Shown here: in pieces, positions 61,910 to 64,000 of the stretch
Layout of the letters: the number at the start of each line of letters is the position of its first letter
How positions within the stretch are numbered: the stretch's first letter is position 1
Source of the DNA: Enterococcus mundtii
Lineage (GTDB): Bacteria > Bacillota > Bacilli > Lactobacillales > Enterococcaceae
Length of the DNA: 64,000 bases
Assembly (NCBI RefSeq): GCF_002813755.1
Contig: NZ_CP018061.1
Span: forward strand, 1,850,001 to 1,914,000
Reading direction: 5' to 3'
The notes under the pieces: model-generated
What the model was told of the DNA's origin: nothing
Databases searched by the model: none
Seen by the model: the letters and a program-made list of their open reading frames with translations, nothing else
Translations under genes and position numbers: made by a program

Positions 61910-62998
61910 CTACTCGCCCTTCTTTGCTGCACTTACTGAATCTCTGATCAACAAACTAGGTTCATAGACGATGTTTTCTCCTTGATCACCCGTTTGGATC
62001 GTGTGAATGATCCATTCTGCCGCATCTTTTCCCATCCGCTCTTTTGGATGAGTTAAAGTGGTCAGTTTCACTGCGCCCATCTGACTCAACGAGGAATCAT
62101 CATTTCCGATGATCGACAATTGCTGCGGTACTTGATAACCCTTTGCGATCACCTCATCAAGCAACTGGCTAGCAACTTGATCGTTGTAGCAGATGATGCC
62201 GGTGCTTGCCGATTCTTTTAGCTGTAAGAGGACTTTTTCACCTAGTTTCCCACGAGAATCAGTCGTGTAGGTAATGATATCTTCCGGCGAAAATTGGATA
62301 CCGTAGGCTTCGCACGCTTGAATAAATCCTTTCATCCGATATTTTCCTTGTAAATCATCAATTTTCGTGATGAACAGTAATCGCTGATGTCCTTGCTGGA
62401 TCAAATACTCTGTCCCTTTAAAGCCAACTTTTACATCATCAACACAAATCGAGGCGACCGCTAATTCTTCATAGACAGCATTGATCATGACCATCGGGAT
62501 TCCTTGTTCTCTCAATCGGACATAGAGCGCAAGGTTCGGATTGTATTCATTACTTTTTGTTGGCTCTACGATCAAGCCATCTACACCAAACTGCAGCATT
62601 TTTTCTAAACAGTTTTTTTCTTGTTGATGATCATTATTCGTACTAGCTAATAAGAGTGAATATCCTTGTTCACTCAACGCTTTTTCAATTCCTCGGATGA
62701 TCGAGGGAAATATATAATCCGATAAATACGTCGTGATCACGCCAATCGTCTTTTGATTTTTTCTACTTTCTGATGTTTTCTTATACGCGTCATCGACATA
62801 TGTTCCAGAACCTTTTTCTTTACGTAGATACCCTTCATTGACTAACAATCCAATCGCTTGTCTTACCGTATGACGGCTGACTTGATAGTCTTTTTGTAAT
62901 TGGAGTTCAGGTGGTATCGGTTCATTTAGTTTAAAAATTTGGTCAATGATCTTATCCTTTATCTCGTCTGCGATCATTTGATATTTTGTTTTATCCAT
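61910..62998 (-). CDS. araR: AraR, arabinose-responsive GntR/LacI hybrid repressor
   Basis: The 362-residue regulator starts MDKTKYQMIADEIKDKIIDQI. A GntR winged helix (to about residue 70, VSRHTVRQAIGLLVNEGYLRKEKGSGTYV) is joined to a LacI/periplasmic-binding type effector domain (IGVITTYLSDYIFPSIIRGIE, HQRLLFITKIDD, GIICYNDQVASQLLDE, LSIIGNDDSSLS). This fusion is the mark of AraR. The ATG at 62998 is favoured by homology although its ribosome site (AAAGGA) is about 14 nt away. AraR boxes precede both araR and araB, so it controls itself and the ara operon. Confidence 0.95.
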   Translation of the reverse strand: MDKTKYQMIADEIKDKIIDQIFKLNEPIPPELQLQKDYQVSRHTVRQAIGLLVNEGYLRKEKGSGTYVDDAYKKTSESRKNQKTIGVITTYLSDYIFPSIIRGIEKALSEQGYSLLLASTNNDHQQEKNCLEKMLQFGVDGLIVEPTKSNEYNPNLALYVRLREQGIPMVMINAVYEELAVASICVDDVKVGFKGTEYLIQQGHQRLLFITKIDDLQGKYRMKGFIQACEAYGIQFSPEDIITYTTDSRGKLGEKVLLQLKESASTGIICYNDQVASQLLDEVIAKGYQVPQQLSIIGNDDSSLSQMGAVKLTTLTHPKERMGKDAAEWIIHTIQTGDQGENIVYEPSLLIRDSVSAAKKGE

Positions 62999-63010
62999 GG
63001 TTACTTTGCC

Positions 63011-63082
63011 AATCCTTTCCAAAACAAGTTGTCCGAACAATTATTTGATATCATTGTAGCACAACTTGTTTTGGAAAGGATT
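63011..63082. promoter_or_regulatory. araR control region: AraR box inside a 22-bp perfect inverted repeat
   Basis: The arms at 63011-63032 and 63061-63082 are exact reverse complements (both contain TCCTTTCCAAAACAAG or its complement), with a 28-nt spacer. The left arm and spacer hold an AraR-like box AAGTTGTCCGAACAATT (63027-63043). On the minus strand a TACAAT (-10) occurs within the spacer at about 63052-63057. The arm nearest the gene contains the only possible ribosome site (GGAAAGGA). Confidence 0.75.
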
Positions 63083-63170
63083 ATTAACACAAAAAAATAT
63101 CTGTGAGATTCTTTTTATTAGCGCTTTGTAAGGAACAACTGCTCTTTTTCAACTTTTACTTCAAGTGATT

Positions 63171-63494
63171 TCAAAAGAATTGTAAGATATCTGCTAAGAC
63201 AGATTCACCATCAAATGTTTCGTAATCTTCTTTACGAATCAATTTGTAAGGAACAGCTTTTACCGTCAGAAAATCTTTTAACCGTTCCACTTCATACTCT
63301 GATTGTGGACCGATCATCAGTCCGTCAATATGTTGGTTTTGGATCGCTTGCTCTGCCACGATTGCTGGTGCAGAATATACATGTAGAGGCACCCCTTTTT
63401 CATTTGCTGCATTTTGGATATTTTTTACTAGCAGACCAGAAGTGATCCCAGCGGTGCAAATCAATAATATCCGTTTTTCCTCTGTCGATTCCAT
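63171..63494 (-). CDS. PTS EIIB-like (lactose/cellobiose type) single-domain protein
   Basis: The 107-residue protein has the EIIB fold pattern of the lactose/cellobiose family: RILLICTAGITSGLLVKNIQNAA with Cys13 as the potential phospho-site (the usual motif is CSAGMST), VHVYSAPAIVAEQAI-like strand and DGLMIGPQSEYEVERL. The gene follows an ABC sugar permease by 12 nt, with GAGGTGG inside that junction. No EIIA or EIIC is near. It may act as a regulator or signalling unit for the ABC transporter, or be a left-over of a PTS. Confidence 0.82.
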   Translation of the reverse strand: MESTEEKRILLICTAGITSGLLVKNIQNAANEKGVPLHVYSAPAIVAEQAIQNQHIDGLMIGPQSEYEVERLKDFLTVKAVPYKLIRKEDYETFDGESVLADILQFF

Positions 63495-63506
63495 CCGTTC
63501 ACCACC

Positions 63507-64000
63507 TCAAGAAATTTTGCGTTTTTTATTGTAAATATCCAATACGACAGCAAGCAATAAAATCAATCCCTTGATTGCCTGTTGCCAGTCTACTCCGACT
63601 CCCATGATCGACATCCCATTGTTCAGCACACCCATGACTAAGCCACCGACGATTGCTCCAGTGATCGTTCCAATCCCTCCAGAAGTCGAAGCTCCTCCAA
63701 AGTACACAGAAGCCATCGCATCTAATTCAAGCGAAGTCCCTGCCTGAGGGGTAGCAGCATTTAAACGAGCGGCTAAGATCAATCCTGCTAAAGCAGCCAT
63801 GACGCCCATATTCACAAATACCCAAAAGGTGATTTTCTTCGTCTTGATCCCAGATAATTGAGCGGCCTTCAAATTGCCACCTGTGGCATAAATTTGTCGT
63901 CCAGCGACTGTCCGATTGGTCAAAAATCCATATATCCCAACAATCACACCTAAAATGATCAATATTACTGGAAATCCTTGGTATGAAGCAAAGATATAAC
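63507..64000 (-). CDS. Sugar ABC transporter permease, XylH/GguB/AraH type (5' end outside window)
   Basis: The visible C-terminal 164 residues belong to a ribose/xylose-type permease of the BPD_transp_2 family. They contain NRTVAGRQIYATGGNLKAAQLSGI (the conserved cytoplasmic loop), FVNMGVMAALAGLILAARLNAATP, LELDAMASVYFGGAS and GGIGTITGAIVGGLVMGVLNNGMSIMGV, ending DIYNKKRKIS. The close GVDWQQAIKGLILLLAVV favours the XylH/GguB branch (xylose, arabinose or multiple sugars). With araR next to it, arabinose import is likely. The upstream ATPase and binding protein would lie beyond 64000. Confidence 0.92.
   Translation of the reverse strand, partial: YIFASYQGFPVILIILGVIVGIYGFLTNRTVAGRQIYATGGNLKAAQLSGIKTKKITFWVFVNMGVMAALAGLILAARLNAATPQAGTSLELDAMASVYFGGASTSGGIGTITGAIVGGLVMGVLNNGMSIMGVGVDWQQAIKGLILLLAVVLDIYNKKRKIS

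Overview
The window looks like chromosomal DNA of a low-GC Firmicute, most likely an Enterococcus of the faecium/mundtii/hirae type. This rests on the citrate/oxaloacetate decarboxylase gene order (oadH-oadD-oadB-citCDEFX-oadA with divergent citH-citO-citG), a tmRNA tag ending in YALAA, two loci for WxL-type surface proteins, an AlsS/BudA acetoin module and a phosphoketolase next to an arabinose operon. The species cannot be fixed from sequence reading alone. Most genes lie on the minus strand.

Layout. (1) 1-10.9 kb: citrate fermentation. A minus-strand operon encodes the membrane oxaloacetate decarboxylase (OadH, OadD, OadB, a 41-residue extra membrane peptide, OadA) and citrate lyase (CitCDEFX). 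A divergent plus-strand unit has the transporter CitH, the regulator CitO and the prosthetic-group enzyme CitG, with a perfect cre site ahead of citH. (2) 10.8-14.0 kb: an orphan response regulator, then an AT-rich accessory patch (Abi_2/HEPN gene, an 11-copy TAGA microsatellite, a decayed integrase tail) abutting the 3' end of ssrA, a classic integration site. (3) 14.2-19.4 kb: small redox and stress genes (ABM monooxygenase, nitroreductase, MarR regulator, free-Met-sulfoxide reductase) and budA/alsS. (4) 19.5-20.6 kb: an acetyltransferase and a predicted Zur-controlled pair, zinc-free L33 plus a 38-residue basic protein. (5) 20.7-24.0 kb: a frameshifted GH20 hexosaminidase, and an M24 peptidase-like protein coupled to a DeoR regulator. 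(6) 24.2-29.6 kb: 2-aminoethylphosphonate uptake and degradation (ABC transporter, PhnW, PhnX). (7) 29.9-31.7 kb: a lone dxs behind a MerR-type promoter with a 19-bp spacer.

(8) 31.8-55 kb: cell-surface region. A four-gene locus is dominated by a 2586-residue GLUG-repeat protein, with a membrane-anchored partner, a secreted protein that shares the giant's C-terminal domain and a small protein with an LPPLG sorting-like motif. A divergent Mga-like regulator follows. Then come an MDR dehydrogenase, a secreted nine-repeat protein, an alpha-toroid protein, and a conventional WxL operon (lectin-WxL, LPQTG, two WxL-type proteins, DUF916). (9) 55.2-64 kb: pentose catabolism with phosphoketolase, araA-araD-araB, AraR, an EIIB-like protein and a sugar ABC permease cut by the window end.

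How the parts work together: citrate enters through CitH and is split by citrate lyase. Oxaloacetate is decarboxylated to pyruvate, and surplus pyruvate can drain through AlsS/BudA to acetoin. Arabinose becomes xylulose-5-P, which Xfp cleaves to acetyl-P and glyceraldehyde-3-P. Points deserving most attention are the giant GLUG surface locus, two genes whose only well-placed start codon is ATC (araB and the acetyltransferase), the ssrA-linked Abi patch with its microsatellite, the Zur-controlled L33 unit, and the MerR-promoter dxs.
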